Assembly (NCBI RefSeq): GCF_002019645.1
Contig: NZ_KV917374.1
Coordinates: forward strand, 5,292,369-5,356,368
Source of the DNA: Litchfieldia alkalitelluris
Lineage (GTDB): Bacteria; Bacillota; Bacilli; Bacillales; Bacillaceae_L
Direction: 5' to 3'
Length of the DNA: 64,000 nucleotides
The notes beneath the pieces were generated by a model that saw only the letters and a list, made by a program, of their open reading frames with translations, had not been told where the DNA came from and did no database searches. Each line of letters begins with the position of its first letter. Position 1 is the first letter of the stretch. This document shows positions 27,467 through 36,787 of the stretch, one piece after another. Both the position numbers and the translations under genes were made by a program.

Positions 27467-27572
27467 AAAGAGGTAAGGGAACCATAATCCCCTTACCTCT
27501 GCCCAGGCGAACGGCTAACGACACTATGTGCTCCCTTACGGTTATCCGTCTTCGCCAGTCACACACAGCCTT
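27467..27572 (-). ncRNA. ZTP (pfl) riboswitch with terminator hairpin
   Basis: On the minus strand the aptamer core reads GTGACTGGCG, then a short stem GACGG/CCGT, GGGAGC, and then CCGTTCGCCTGGGCA. These are the conserved blocks of the pfl/ZTP riboswitch, in order. Right after it, AGAGGTAAGGG pairs with CCCTTACCTCT (27467-27500) as the expression-platform hairpin, followed by TTTCTGTAT. ZTP or ZMP signals 10-formyl-tetrahydrofolate shortage and would turn serA on. The leader continues about 115 bases to the serA start. Confidence 0.85.
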
Positions 27573-27643
27573 TTGATTTGTTTCATTTTATCAAATTTTC
27601 TGTAAACATACAACACCAATTTGATATATTTATCGGTTGTTTC

Positions 27644-28702
27644 TCACTTTAAGGAAAGCTTGAATAATTTATCATCACCTTCTCGAGGAGTCCCTCTTCC
27701 ATCCCGATTATTCGTAATCGTATATAAAGTATCATTTTCTATGAATACATCACGTAATCTTCCTAAGTTTTCAAATGCAAGATCTACTTTCATCGTATCC
27801 AAGTTCACAACCCGAATACTTTCACCTCTTAAGGTGGCTACAAACATTTTTCTATCTTGTATTGCTATTCCCGATGGCGCCCATGTGTCTGTTCCAGTTT
27901 GGTATAGTGGAGAAATCATTTCTGCACCTTGCTCCTCACCTTCAATCAGTGGCCAGCCATAATTTTTTCCAGGCTCAATTAAATTAATTTCATCGTGTGC
28001 TGACTGACCATGCTCTGAGCTATATAGCTTTCCATCATGATCCCATGCTAAGCCTTGAGGATTACGATGACCATACGAATATATATAAGAATCAGGATAA
28101 GGATTGTCCTCTGGCACAGAGCCATCTAACTCCATACGCAATATTTTCCCAGCTAGATTATCCAGATTTTGAGCATATTCAGGATTTCCTGCATCACCAG
28201 TTGTTGCATATAATTTCCCATCTATTCCAATTTTGATACGTCCACCATTATGAATTCTCCCTCCAGGAATTCCTTCCAGGATCACCTCTTGTTCCTGCCA
28301 TGAATTCTGAGTGAACTTGAGAAGAATGATTCGGTTGTATACTTGTCCATTAGCTTCATATGTGTGGTAGCCATAAGCTTCCCCCGAACTCTCAAAATCA
28401 GGTGCGAGAATAAAACCTAAAAATCCTCCCTCGCTTTCATGCAAGATTTGCTTTGTAACCTCTACATTCTGGATTTCCTTTGAACCGTCAGCTTCATTAA
28501 CTTTAATGATCTTTCCAGCTCGTTGACTCAAATAGAAAGAGTCACCTTGTTTTGTAATATTCCAGGGAATGTCTAATTCTGCAGTAACAATCTCAGCTTG
28601 TCTAGCAAAAGCTTCATTCACTTCGTCCTCATTAGTTGGCTCATCTTCAAATGAACAGCCAGAGATAAATAGAACAAATATAAGTGCTAAAATAATTCTC
28701 AA
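27644..28702 (-). CDS. PQQ-dependent sugar dehydrogenase-like lipoprotein
   Basis: The 352-residue protein is of the glucose/sorbosone dehydrogenase (GSDH) beta-propeller family. Motifs seen are LDIPWNI, GGRIHNGGRIKIG, LYATTGDAG, YGHRNPQGLAWD, SSEHGQSAHDEIN and GKNYGWP. The TTG at 28702 is preferred because GGAGAGG lies 8 bases upstream and it opens a clean signal peptide ending in the lipobox FISGC. An upstream GTG would abut the Shine-Dalgarno. The protein would sit outside the membrane. Whether it uses PQQ is unknown, since no pqq genes are visible. Confidence 0.88.
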   Translation of the reverse strand: MRIILALIFVLFISGCSFEDEPTNEDEVNEAFARQAEIVTAELDIPWNITKQGDSFYLSQRAGKIIKVNEADGSKEIQNVEVTKQILHESEGGFLGFILAPDFESSGEAYGYHTYEANGQVYNRIILLKFTQNSWQEQEVILEGIPGGRIHNGGRIKIGIDGKLYATTGDAGNPEYAQNLDNLAGKILRMELDGSVPEDNPYPDSYIYSYGHRNPQGLAWDHDGKLYSSEHGQSAHDEINLIEPGKNYGWPLIEGEEQGAEMISPLYQTGTDTWAPSGIAIQDRKMFVATLRGESIRVVNLDTMKVDLAFENLGRLRDVFIENDTLYTITNNRDGRGTPREGDDKLFKLSLK

Positions 28703-28863
28703 TGATAACACCTCTCCTCAATTTATAATTCTACATGAAGTATATCCATTTTTTTATATGAATAAAATGATATTAAAGCAACGAAACTGTTCTCAAGATT
28801 GCATTGACCAAACACTTGATGGCCTATCTGTAAAAGCTTTCTTTTTAAATGGCAGTGACCTAT

Positions 28864-29092
28864 CATGTTAGGTTCACAGTGGTTGAATTTAGTCGGAAAA
28901 ATTCCCCTTAAATCTGGAAATATCAATATTCCCCTAAAAATAACGGTAGATTTTCCACTTATATGAACCTAACCTTTAGATTTAGTCATATTTTAGAGAA
29001 GTTAACCGGAATACCTCCGCTTATATCTGCTTCTTAAGCCCCTACTAGATACAATAGCCGGAATTTTTCCGCCTATGAGTTCCTATACCTAC
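28864..29092. repeat. Dispersed repeat D, copy 1
   Basis: About 230 bp holding four spaced short dyads of the type CGGAA-TTTCCG, each followed by CTTATAT or CTATGAG. Examples are CCGGAATACCTCCGCTTATA and GCCGGAATTTTTCCGCCTAT. No reading frame is conserved with other copies. Confidence 0.8.
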
Positions 29093-29127
29093 GTGAATTA
29101 ATTATATTTTGCTTATCTAATAAAAAA

Positions 29128-29164
29128 CGGACGGAGTTTTCTCCTTAAGAGAAACTTCGTCCCT
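29128..29164 (-). terminator. Terminator of the MATE transporter gene
   Basis: The stem GGACGAAGTTTCTC pairs with GAGAAAACTCCGTCC with one mismatch. It is followed by TTTTTTA on the minus strand. Confidence 0.8.
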
Positions 29165-29187
29165 AATTGCATGTGTGTTTCTTAACC

Positions 29188-30561
29188 TTATGCTGATTCA
29201 GTAGTTTCAGATTTTATATGCTTAACAAGAGCCTTCTTTTCCCACTTCCTACTTTTCCATCTAGACCATAATATCACTCCACGAACCCACTCATCTGCTA
29301 TAAAAGCTAGCCATATTCCAATTAAGCCCCAACCAAAATGAATTCCTAAGAGGTAGTAAAGAGGAACACTAAGACCCCAGATAACCGCAACGGACACAAT
29401 CATCATAAACCGGGCATCACCAGCTGCTTGGAGGGTAGCACCATAAACAAGATTTAAACATCTGCCCGGCTCTAATAAAAACCCCATTATTAATAAAATA
29501 GCACCCATTTGAATAATCTCTGGGTCATTTGTAAATAAACCAAGGAGAGGTTCTCTTACTAAAACAATAATTGCCGTCATAACGATTGCCATAACTATGC
29601 TCCAGCGAACGTTACGCACCCCTTGTCTATAAGCCTCCTCCATTTTACCTGCTCCAATCAAATGGCCAACAATGATTTGCGATCCTCTTCCAAGTGATAC
29701 TCCTAACACCATTACAAAAAAGAGAATATTTAAAGTATAGATTCTGGTTGTAAGCATCTGCGTCCCCAGTAAGGTTATAAACGCTGTTGTAACAATTTGA
29801 CTACTAGAATAAGAGATAATTGTCATTGAAGATGGTATACCTATACCAAGTACCTTTTTTAGACGTTCTTTCTGAATATCAACAAAATCATTCCAGGTCA
29901 ATTTTAGATTTACACGGTAATAAAGAACCCAGGCAAAAGCAATGAGGGCTAAAAACTGACTAAAAGCAGTAGATATAGCTACACCTGTAACCCCTAATTG
30001 AGGGAAACCCAATGCACCATAAATAAAAAGATAATTTCCAATAATGTTTATAATATTCATCCCACCACTTACAAACATCGTTTCCTTTGTAAATCCATGT
30101 GTTTGTATGATTACTGACATTGTTATGCTCATCGCTTGAAAAACAAGTGCTCCTCCGACAATCAATAGAAATATCCTTGCCTGTTCTAATAGTTGTGGCT
30201 CTAATTGAAATAATCCTAATAACTGCCTGCTAAAAATCATCAGGGTGGTTGCTACGAAAAGTCCAAAAATAAAATTTATTAAAATACCATTTCCTGTGTA
30301 TTTTTTAATCTCATCAAACTTTTTGGCACCTAGATATTGGGCTATTACAACTGAGGTCCCTGTGGCAACAAATTGAAAGAGAAAAAACATAAACATAATC
30401 AACTGATTGGCCACTCCCACTGATGCGACGGCCTCATCAGACACTTTACTTAACATAAAGACATCAGCAGTTCTTAAGGAAAAATGCAAAAGTGATTCAA
30501 TAAAAATCGGCCATGTAACCGCAATAATAGACATCTTTCTTAGATTAGGAGAATTAGACAT
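29188..30561 (-). CDS. MATE family efflux transporter
   Basis: The 457-residue protein has twelve hydrophobic helices in two similar halves, as in the NorM/DinF-type MATE fold. VTWPIFIESLLHF is in helix 1, VANQLIMF early on, and ISTAFSQFLA and IVGHLIGAGKMEEA occupy the matching positions. These are Na+- or H+-driven exporters of cationic or metabolic compounds. The substrate cannot be told. AAAGGGA precedes the ATG. It is monocistronic. Confidence 0.9.
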   Translation of the reverse strand: MSNSPNLRKMSIIAVTWPIFIESLLHFSLRTADVFMLSKVSDEAVASVGVANQLIMFMFFLFQFVATGTSVVIAQYLGAKKFDEIKKYTGNGILINFIFGLFVATTLMIFSRQLLGLFQLEPQLLEQARIFLLIVGGALVFQAMSITMSVIIQTHGFTKETMFVSGGMNIINIIGNYLFIYGALGFPQLGVTGVAISTAFSQFLALIAFAWVLYYRVNLKLTWNDFVDIQKERLKKVLGIGIPSSMTIISYSSSQIVTTAFITLLGTQMLTTRIYTLNILFFVMVLGVSLGRGSQIIVGHLIGAGKMEEAYRQGVRNVRWSIVMAIVMTAIIVLVREPLLGLFTNDPEIIQMGAILLIMGFLLEPGRCLNLVYGATLQAAGDARFMMIVSVAVIWGLSVPLYYLLGIHFGWGLIGIWLAFIADEWVRGVILWSRWKSRKWEKKALVKHIKSETTESA

Positions 30562-30597
30562 AAAAAATCCCTTTCAGACTATAGTTTTGTAATAAAA

Positions 30598-30632
30598 GAA
30601 AGAGAGACCTCAGGAAGACCCTCTCTTTTAAT
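30598..30632. terminator. Hairpin upstream of the MATE gene
   Basis: AAAGAGAG pairs with CTCTCTTT around a CC/GG-containing loop, with TTTA after it on the plus strand. On the minus strand it would lie in the MATE leader, so attenuation is possible but unproven. The gap 30562-30889 is otherwise AT-rich and featureless. Confidence 0.5.
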
Positions 30633-30852
30633 CATTTATTTTCAAATAAGGATAATTAATATATAAATTAACTAATTAATAAAAATAAATACCTTATCTT
30701 ATATTACTAAACTAAAACTCATAAAGAAAGTCAAAAAATATGTAATTGTTGGGAAACTTGGTTTAAAGGATAAACTCCAGCAACTAACTTTCAGCTTGTC
30801 TGATAATTGAATAAGAGGCCCCTCTCATTACGCTGTTCTACAAAAGAAACCA

Positions 30853-30879
30853 CAAAAGCTACCCCAAAAAGGTAGCTTC
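30853..30879 (-). terminator. Terminator of selO
   Basis: GAAGCTACC pairs with GGTAGCTT around a TTTTTGG loop, 11 bases past the selO stop codon. The T run is short. Confidence 0.65.
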
Positions 30880-30889
30880 AGCTTCAATA

Positions 30890-32347
30890 TTAAGTCCCAC
30901 AAAACGTTTGATATGGTATGTTCGTTGATTCAGGCAATTTACAATATTCTTCTTGAATATTATCATGGTCGAAGGGATTTGAAAGAACTTGAACCAAGCG
31001 CTCTAATACAGTATAGTCCCCTTTACCTGCAGCTTCTAAGGCTTCCTCCACCCGATGATTTCGAGGAATCACTGCTGGATTACTGTCTTTCATCAACTGT
31101 TGTGAATCATCATTTGATTGATTCTGTCTTTTACGTCTTGCTTTCCACTTGTCTGACCACTCACTAAATTCCGTACTGTTAAATAGAGCGTGCTCACCAT
31201 ATTCTTCATAAGTCAACGACCTGAAGGTATTCGTAAAGTCTCCTCGGTGCTTCTGCATCATATTAAGCAAGTCTTCAACGAGGGATTTATCCTCTTCCTC
31301 CGCGTTGAAGATTCCAAGCTTTGCTCTCATTCCTTCAATCCAATTGCGTTGATATTGATTGATATAATTTGTGATCTCATCCTGAGCCATCTTGACAGCT
31401 TCGTCCTGATTATCATGTATTAAAGGTAATAAAGTTTCCGCAAATCGTGCCAAATTCCATCCACCAATGTTCGGCTGATTACCATATGCATAACGGCCCT
31501 GTCGATCAATTGAACTAAATACAGTTGACGGGTCATACTCATTCATAAATGCACAAGGACCATAATCGATTGTTTCACCGCTGATTGTCATATTGTCAGT
31601 GTTCATCACCCCATGGATAAAGCCAACTAACTGCCATTGTGAAATTAACTTAGCTTGTCGCATGGCCACTTCCTTAAGCAATAATAGATACGGTTTTTCA
31701 ACACCTTCTATATGTGGATAATGGCGCTTTATTGTATAGTCGGCTAAAGCTTTAAGTTCCTCTTTTTCGGTATATCTTGCAGCATATTCAAATGTACCAA
31801 CCCGCAAATGACTGGCGGCAACCCTTGTGAGAATTGCACCCGGTAATGCTGTTTCACGTTGGATTAACTCACCTGTCGATACAACAGCTAAGCTACGGGT
31901 AGTTGGTATGCGAAGTGCATGCATTGCTTCACTGATTATATATTCTCTAAGCATCGGTCCTAGAGCAGCTCGACCGTCGCCACCACGTGAATATGGAGTT
32001 CTTCCAGACCCTTTAAGCTGAATATCAAAACGTTCATCATTAGGTGCGAGTTGCTCACCTAACAAAACAGCTCGACCATCACCAAGCATATTAGGATGAC
32101 CGAATTGATGCCCTGCGTATGCTTGAGCGAGAGGCGAGGCACCTTTTGGAATATCGTTTCCTGCAAATACTGATACCATATCTTCGCTCTTCAGTGACTC
32201 TGGATTTAATCCTAAAGATGTAGCTAACGATTCATTGAGCTTGATTAACTTCGGTGATTGTACAGGAGTCGGATTTGTTCTCGTATAAAACGTTTCTGGT
32301 AGACGGGTATAACTATAATCTAAGTTCCATCCTGTTTCTTTTAGCAT
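30890..32347 (-). CDS. selO: SelO family protein adenylyltransferase (YdiU/UPF0061)
   Basis: The 485-residue protein is a full-length SelO pseudokinase. It has [32 protein letters not shown] and [22 protein letters not shown], with active-site Asp residues at about 251 and 261. SelO transfers AMP to Ser/Thr/Tyr of target proteins and is linked to redox stress. The C terminus ends CGT with a normal Cys where eukaryotic and some bacterial forms carry selenocysteine. AAAGGGGA precedes the ATG. It is monocistronic. Confidence 0.94.
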   Translation of the reverse strand: MLKETGWNLDYSYTRLPETFYTRTNPTPVQSPKLIKLNESLATSLGLNPESLKSEDMVSVFAGNDIPKGASPLAQAYAGHQFGHPNMLGDGRAVLLGEQLAPNDERFDIQLKGSGRTPYSRGGDGRAALGPMLREYIISEAMHALRIPTTRSLAVVSTGELIQRETALPGAILTRVAASHLRVGTFEYAARYTEKEELKALADYTIKRHYPHIEGVEKPYLLLLKEVAMRQAKLISQWQLVGFIHGVMNTDNMTISGETIDYGPCAFMNEYDPSTVFSSIDRQGRYAYGNQPNIGGWNLARFAETLLPLIHDNQDEAVKMAQDEITNYINQYQRNWIEGMRAKLGIFNAEEEDKSLVEDLLNMMQKHRGDFTNTFRSLTYEEYGEHALFNSTEFSEWSDKWKARRKRQNQSNDDSQQLMKDSNPAVIPRNHRVEEALEAAGKGDYTVLERLVQVLSNPFDHDNIQEEYCKLPESTNIPYQTFCGT

Positions 32348-32517
32348 AAGATCTCCCCTTTATATTATCTGAAAGAGCAACTTATTGATTTATAAAATTA
32401 AATCACAACCCAGTAAAGAGCTCTTGATTATGTACATTAGCCTTCTTAATTTCTTCTTGTTCACAATTATTATTCCTATTACAACATACTTAACCTATAC
32501 AAAGGAAGAGGAGAAGC

Positions 32518-33715
32518 TCATCTTTGTGAATTCTCCAATAGTATCAGATGCCACATCTTTCTTTTAGCATAAATGTAATAACCTATTTGAATGAAGAAGT
32601 AAATTCCAGAAATGACTGCAAAGTTTATGAGTAAGTCGGGATTTACCATTATTCCTCCAACATCGGTTATATATAGGTACGCTAAGATCGTTCCAATAAT
32701 CGTCGGGACAAAAAATAGAACCTTTAGCTCACTCGCGATCATCTTTTTAATTTCCTCACCCGTAATTCCAATTTTATAAAGCTTTTTATCCTTTGCCCTT
32801 TCTTTGTCAATATCAGAAAACAAATTCAAATATAACAAGATAAACGTTCCAAAGAAAAAGACAATACTTAAAAAAGTAATAACAAAGAATAACAACCCAC
32901 TAGAATTCCTATGGAAATGATATTCTTTTACCTTTGAAGCAACCTGTAAGAAATGCTCCTCTGAGGAATTTTTAATGAATACTCCAGGAATAGCTGTGGT
33001 AGATTGATTGTAGATTTTAAGCAGGATGTTTCCTTCCAATTTGTCACATTTAATAATTGAACCCTTGCTTCTACACCTTCTAGATTTCCCTTGATTCGAT
33101 CGTATTGAGTATTACTTAATACGATAAATTCATGCAGATTACTAAGGTTGTTAATCTCTTTTTGAGCAAATGATTCCTTCATTGTATAAGTTACCATTTC
33201 ACCACCAATCGGAAATGTGAGTTCTTCAACATAATCATTATGCGCATATTCAGGCTGGGTATTTAAATAATAAAGAAATTCTTGATCCTTTAATTGCATG
33301 TGACTTGATGTTAACTCATTAAATTCCTCAAGAGACATAAAGGTATAAATCGTTTGCCAATCTCCATAGGTATGTTTTTGAGCATAATAAAATAAAGGAA
33401 TTTCTCGATGTTCTTTTAAAGGATTGGTTTTATGATTAACAACTGAGTATAGCTCATCCTTCGAAATGAGATTTTTTGAATTTGTTTGGACAAAGGCGAT
33501 ATCATAAGGATGATTTGAAACGGCCTGATGTTCAGCATCATTATACATATATAACATCAAGCTACTATAAAATATAGTGATCATAATCATGACGGTAATA
33601 AGCATTAATAATGATGTTAATTGTTTAAACTTATAATCTAGGTTTGTTAGAACGATTAATGTGCGATAATAAAACCGCTTTTTCTTTTTAGCAAGCTCGA
33701 TAAATAAACTAGTAA
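32518..33715 (-). pseudogene. Truncated, frameshifted BceB-type ABC permease
   Basis: Two overlapping minus-strand frames together encode the C-terminal two thirds of a bacitracin-type (BceB/YtsD, FtsX-fold) permease. The first begins in the cytoplasmic loop (LFIELAKKKKRFYYR) and passes one helix and the large external domain to GVEARVQLLNV. The second continues NILLKIYNQSTTAIPG through three terminal helices. A one-base indel near 33020-33040 separates them. About 220 N-terminal residues are missing; instead the sequence joins a response-regulator fragment. The gene cannot make a working transporter. Confidence 0.82.
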
Positions 33716-33941
33716 ATGATGGGGACAGTAGATACTTTCCGAAAACTTCGACATAAGAAATAGCCATCATAATATGGCAAATTTATATCAAGTAAAACAA
33801 GATCAGGCTGTGATTCACAAACTCATCTATAATATTAGTAAAATCAGTTGGCTGCATAACTTTATAACCATAACGATCTAAATTCTCTTGAATGAGCTCA
33901 CTTAACTGTAAATCATCCTCAATAAGCATGATTTTGTACAT
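33700..33941 (-). pseudogene. Truncated BceR-type response regulator
   Basis: The ATG at 33941 has AAAGGAGA upstream and opens a receiver domain: YKIMLIEDDLQLSELIQ, then a frameshift near 33805, then PDLVLLDINLPYYDGY with the phospho-acceptor Asp in LLDINLP, and RKVSTVPII. There the homology stops and permease sequence begins. The rest of the receiver, the output domain, the kinase and the ATPase of a BceRSAB-type module are gone. Confidence 0.8.
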
Positions 33942-34074
33942 ACTATAATCTCCTTTATACTGGAAATCCTTCACATTTCATCATAACACCTTAATTATCG
34001 TCTTTTCACTTTTTTATTACAGCTTTACGGAAGAACTGGAACATACCAATCTAAAAGGTTATAAAAACTGCAAA

Positions 34075-34112
34075 TAAAAAAATCGGTACCCTAATGGTAA
34101 CCGAGTTTTTTG
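34075..34112 (-). terminator. Terminator of the sucrose operon
   Basis: The stem CGGT-ACC / GGTACCG is followed by ATTTTTTTATTT on the minus strand, about 65 bases past the scrK stop. Confidence 0.8.
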
Positions 34113-34177
34113 GATTTTAAATCTCCCATTCGCTTTCTGTAAGCGGCGGTATTTAATGTATTGATGTATTGTAGTTT

Positions 34178-35128
34178 TTATAATACGTCCTCAAGCTTAG
34201 GTAATGCCTTGATTGCTCCAACCTTTGTACACACATTAGCACCCACTCGATTACTGAATTCAATCATTTCTTTTAACTGTTTTGGATCCTGTAACGCGTG
34301 TATTGGATCGTTTAGCTTTGCTAACTGATATAATGTTGCACCAACAAATGCATCACCAGCACCAGTTGAATCTATTGAATTTACCTTAATACTAGGAATA
34401 ATTTCTTCATACTGACCATTTGAAATAAGCGTTCCATCTTTGCCTAATGTAACAGCTACAACCTTCGCTCCAAGTTGGTGAAAGAATGTAGTGGCTTGTT
34501 TTCGATCTTTTACTCCTGAGATGATTTCGAGTTCTTCATCGCTAACCTTTACAAAGTCAGAAAGTCCGATGCATTCCCTTGAAAGCTGAATAAACGCTTC
34601 CACATTTCCTTCCCAAAGGTTCAAACGATAATTAGGATCAAACGAAATAAACTGACCTTGCTGTTGGGCTTTGTTCATCATTTTAATATAGGTGGACTGA
34701 AACGGATCTTCAAGCAAGGCCGTTGCAGACCCAAAATGAAGAATCTTACCTTCATTTAACTTATCTTGGTTGATTTCTGCTTCAGTTATAAATCCATCTG
34801 CTCCTCGATTAAAGACAAAATCCCTTTCTCCATTAGCTTTTAATGAGACAAATGCTAATGTTGTTGGGTGAGAAGGATCGAACATCAGCATGGAGGTATC
34901 TACATTTTCATCTTCTAGCGTTTTCTTTAAAAAATGTCCAAACGGATCATTCCCAACCTTGCCACAAAAAACGGCATGCCCACCAAATTTGGAGATTGCT
35001 GCACAAACATTTGCAGGCGCTCCCCCAGCTTGTTTTTGAAAGTTCTGTCCATCCACTAGACTAACATCAACGTCTACACAGAAAAAATCGATTAATAGTT
35101 CACCAATACAAACAACTGTATGATTCAT
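34178..35128 (-). CDS. scrK: Fructokinase (PfkB family)
   Basis: The 316-residue sugar kinase has the PfkB motifs [11 protein letters not shown] near the N terminus and [12 protein letters not shown] near residue 250, which holds the catalytic Asp and anion hole. In the sucrose operon it phosphorylates the fructose released by ScrB to fructose 6-phosphate. AAGAGG precedes the ATG. It is the last gene of the operon, 28 bases after scrB. Confidence 0.92.
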   Translation of the reverse strand: MNHTVVCIGELLIDFFCVDVDVSLVDGQNFQKQAGGAPANVCAAISKFGGHAVFCGKVGNDPFGHFLKKTLEDENVDTSMLMFDPSHPTTLAFVSLKANGERDFVFNRGADGFITEAEINQDKLNEGKILHFGSATALLEDPFQSTYIKMMNKAQQQGQFISFDPNYRLNLWEGNVEAFIQLSRECIGLSDFVKVSDEELEIISGVKDRKQATTFFHQLGAKVVAVTLGKDGTLISNGQYEEIIPSIKVNSIDSTGAGDAFVGATLYQLAKLNDPIHALQDPKQLKEMIEFSNRVGANVCTKVGAIKALPKLEDVL

Positions 35129-35156
35129 TGTACGAGAAACACCTCTTCTTTATAAT

Positions 35157-36599
35157 CTAACAAATCTTTTTTAATCGCCATTTATAGAGTTCTAGCTTAA
35201 CATCGGAACCTCCGACTGTAATTTCATTATGTGTTGGATAAAACCTTGATGAAAAACATTCTTCACCTTTATTCAAAAAGACTTCAACTGAGGATGTATC
35301 AATAAAAATTCTGATCGCTTTTAATTCACGGAGTTTGCACTGCCTTCTTTCAATTTCCCCATCCACATAGCTCTTTCTTTCAAGGGTAAAAACACCTTCA
35401 TCTGCTGAAAACACTAATTTCGCAGCGTCTCCGATTGCCATATAAAAGAACCCTTTTTTAATCATAATGTCTTCCAATATTAACTCTATGGAATTACCCT
35501 TCATATTTTCTAATTGGATTTCCTCATTTTGAATCATTAATGTATGTTGAATAGCTTCTCCTTCTCGTAGTGTTTCTATCTCTTTTACAGGAAATTGCTG
35601 TACTTTCCCGTCAACTAGTTTTAATTCACGTGGGATGGTCATATTGTGTAACCACTTATACTGAATGGTAGGATGCTGTTGTTCATTTTGTTCAGGCACA
35701 CTCATCCATGCCATCAATATTCTTCTTCCTTCCTGATCCAACGTGGTCTGTGGGGCATAAAAGTCAAAACCTCGATCTAGCTCCTCAAATTCACCATGTT
35801 GATAATCACCTGTCATGGGATCAAACTGACCGCAAACATACCCTGCTTGGTAGACATTATGATATTTCATCCCCTCTGGTGTCAACCCTTGTGGCGAGAA
35901 AATGAGAATACTTTTTCCGCCTAATTCAAACATGTCAGGACACTCAAACATATACCCAAACTCACCTAATTGTCCGTTTCCACCACCGGTTAAGATTCCT
36001 ACATGGTCCCAATCTGTTAAATTTTTCGAGGTAAATAGCGCTACCGCTCCTTTAAGATCATTTGTCTGTGCTCCGATCACCATAAAAAACTGTCCATCCT
36101 GTTCCCACACCTTAGGGTCTCTAAAATGTGGTGTATAACCTTCAGGCACTTCAATGACAGGCCCCTTTTTATCAAAGTGAATGCCATCATGTGAGACAGC
36201 TAAACATTGGTAAGAATCTCTTTTCCCAGTGTCATCTTTCACATTTCCTGTATAAAAGACGTACATTTTCCCGTCATGTTCAATTGCGCTCCCTGAATAA
36301 CAGCCATTTTTTTCAAACCACTCAGACGGGGTTAAGGCAACTTCTTCATGTTTCCAATGAACTAAATCCTTTGAGGTATAATGCCCCCAGAACTTCGCGC
36401 CATGATCTGTCTTAAATGGCATCCATTGATAAAATAAATGATAAGAATCTTTCCATTGAATAAACCCATTTGGATCATTTAAAAGACCTACCGGTGGCAT
36501 GATATGGTAATTAAGTCGGTAGGGATCCTGGTTAACAGTTTCTTTATACTTGGCTACTTCAGCCATTACATCTTGTCTTAATGTTGTATCACTAACCAT
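35157..36599 (-). CDS. scrB: Sucrose-6-phosphate hydrolase (GH32)
   Basis: The 480-residue enzyme is a GH32 beta-fructosidase. The nucleophile Asp42 is in LNDPNGF, the transition-state Asp in FRDPKVW and the acid/base Glu in FECPDMF, followed by a C-terminal beta-sandwich. It has no signal peptide, so it acts inside the cell on sucrose 6-phosphate delivered by the PTS, giving glucose 6-phosphate and fructose. Its place between scrA and scrK agrees. B. subtilis calls the homologue sacA. Confidence 0.94.
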   Translation of the reverse strand: MVSDTTLRQDVMAEVAKYKETVNQDPYRLNYHIMPPVGLLNDPNGFIQWKDSYHLFYQWMPFKTDHGAKFWGHYTSKDLVHWKHEEVALTPSEWFEKNGCYSGSAIEHDGKMYVFYTGNVKDDTGKRDSYQCLAVSHDGIHFDKKGPVIEVPEGYTPHFRDPKVWEQDGQFFMVIGAQTNDLKGAVALFTSKNLTDWDHVGILTGGGNGQLGEFGYMFECPDMFELGGKSILIFSPQGLTPEGMKYHNVYQAGYVCGQFDPMTGDYQHGEFEELDRGFDFYAPQTTLDQEGRRILMAWMSVPEQNEQQHPTIQYKWLHNMTIPRELKLVDGKVQQFPVKEIETLREGEAIQHTLMIQNEEIQLENMKGNSIELILEDIMIKKGFFYMAIGDAAKLVFSADEGVFTLERKSYVDGEIERRQCKLRELKAIRIFIDTSSVEVFLNKGEECFSSRFYPTHNEITVGGSDVKLELYKWRLKKIC

Positions 36600-36734
36600 T
36601 ATTCTTCACCCTTTTTTAGAAATCATTTATTGATATTAAAGAATTGCATTCTTTCCTCCTAAACTAAAAACAGAATCTGAAAAAACACCGTATTTCACTT
36701 TAAAAGAGGTCAATTAGAGTCGTATTTATAATAA

Positions 36735-36782
36735 AAGGGGGCCCCATGAATAAATAACACTCCATGAGACACCCCCTTACTA
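36735..36782 (-). terminator. Terminator or processing hairpin between scrA and scrB
   Basis: AAGGGGG and CTCATGG pair with CATGGGG and CCCCCTT across an AT loop, with TTTTATT on the minus strand. Read-through would allow scrBK expression. The 190-bp gap may also hold a second promoter, which I could not identify. Confidence 0.65.
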
Positions 36783-36787
36783 AACAA

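Noticed and set aside
30598-30632. Guanidine or similar riboswitch before the MATE gene
   Set aside because: Only a single hairpin is visible and none of the conserved guanidine-riboswitch blocks are present.
32385-32567. 60-residue plus-strand hydrophobic frame between selO and the permease remnant
   Set aside because: It has no ribosome-binding site and overlaps the C-terminal coding end of the permease on the other strand.
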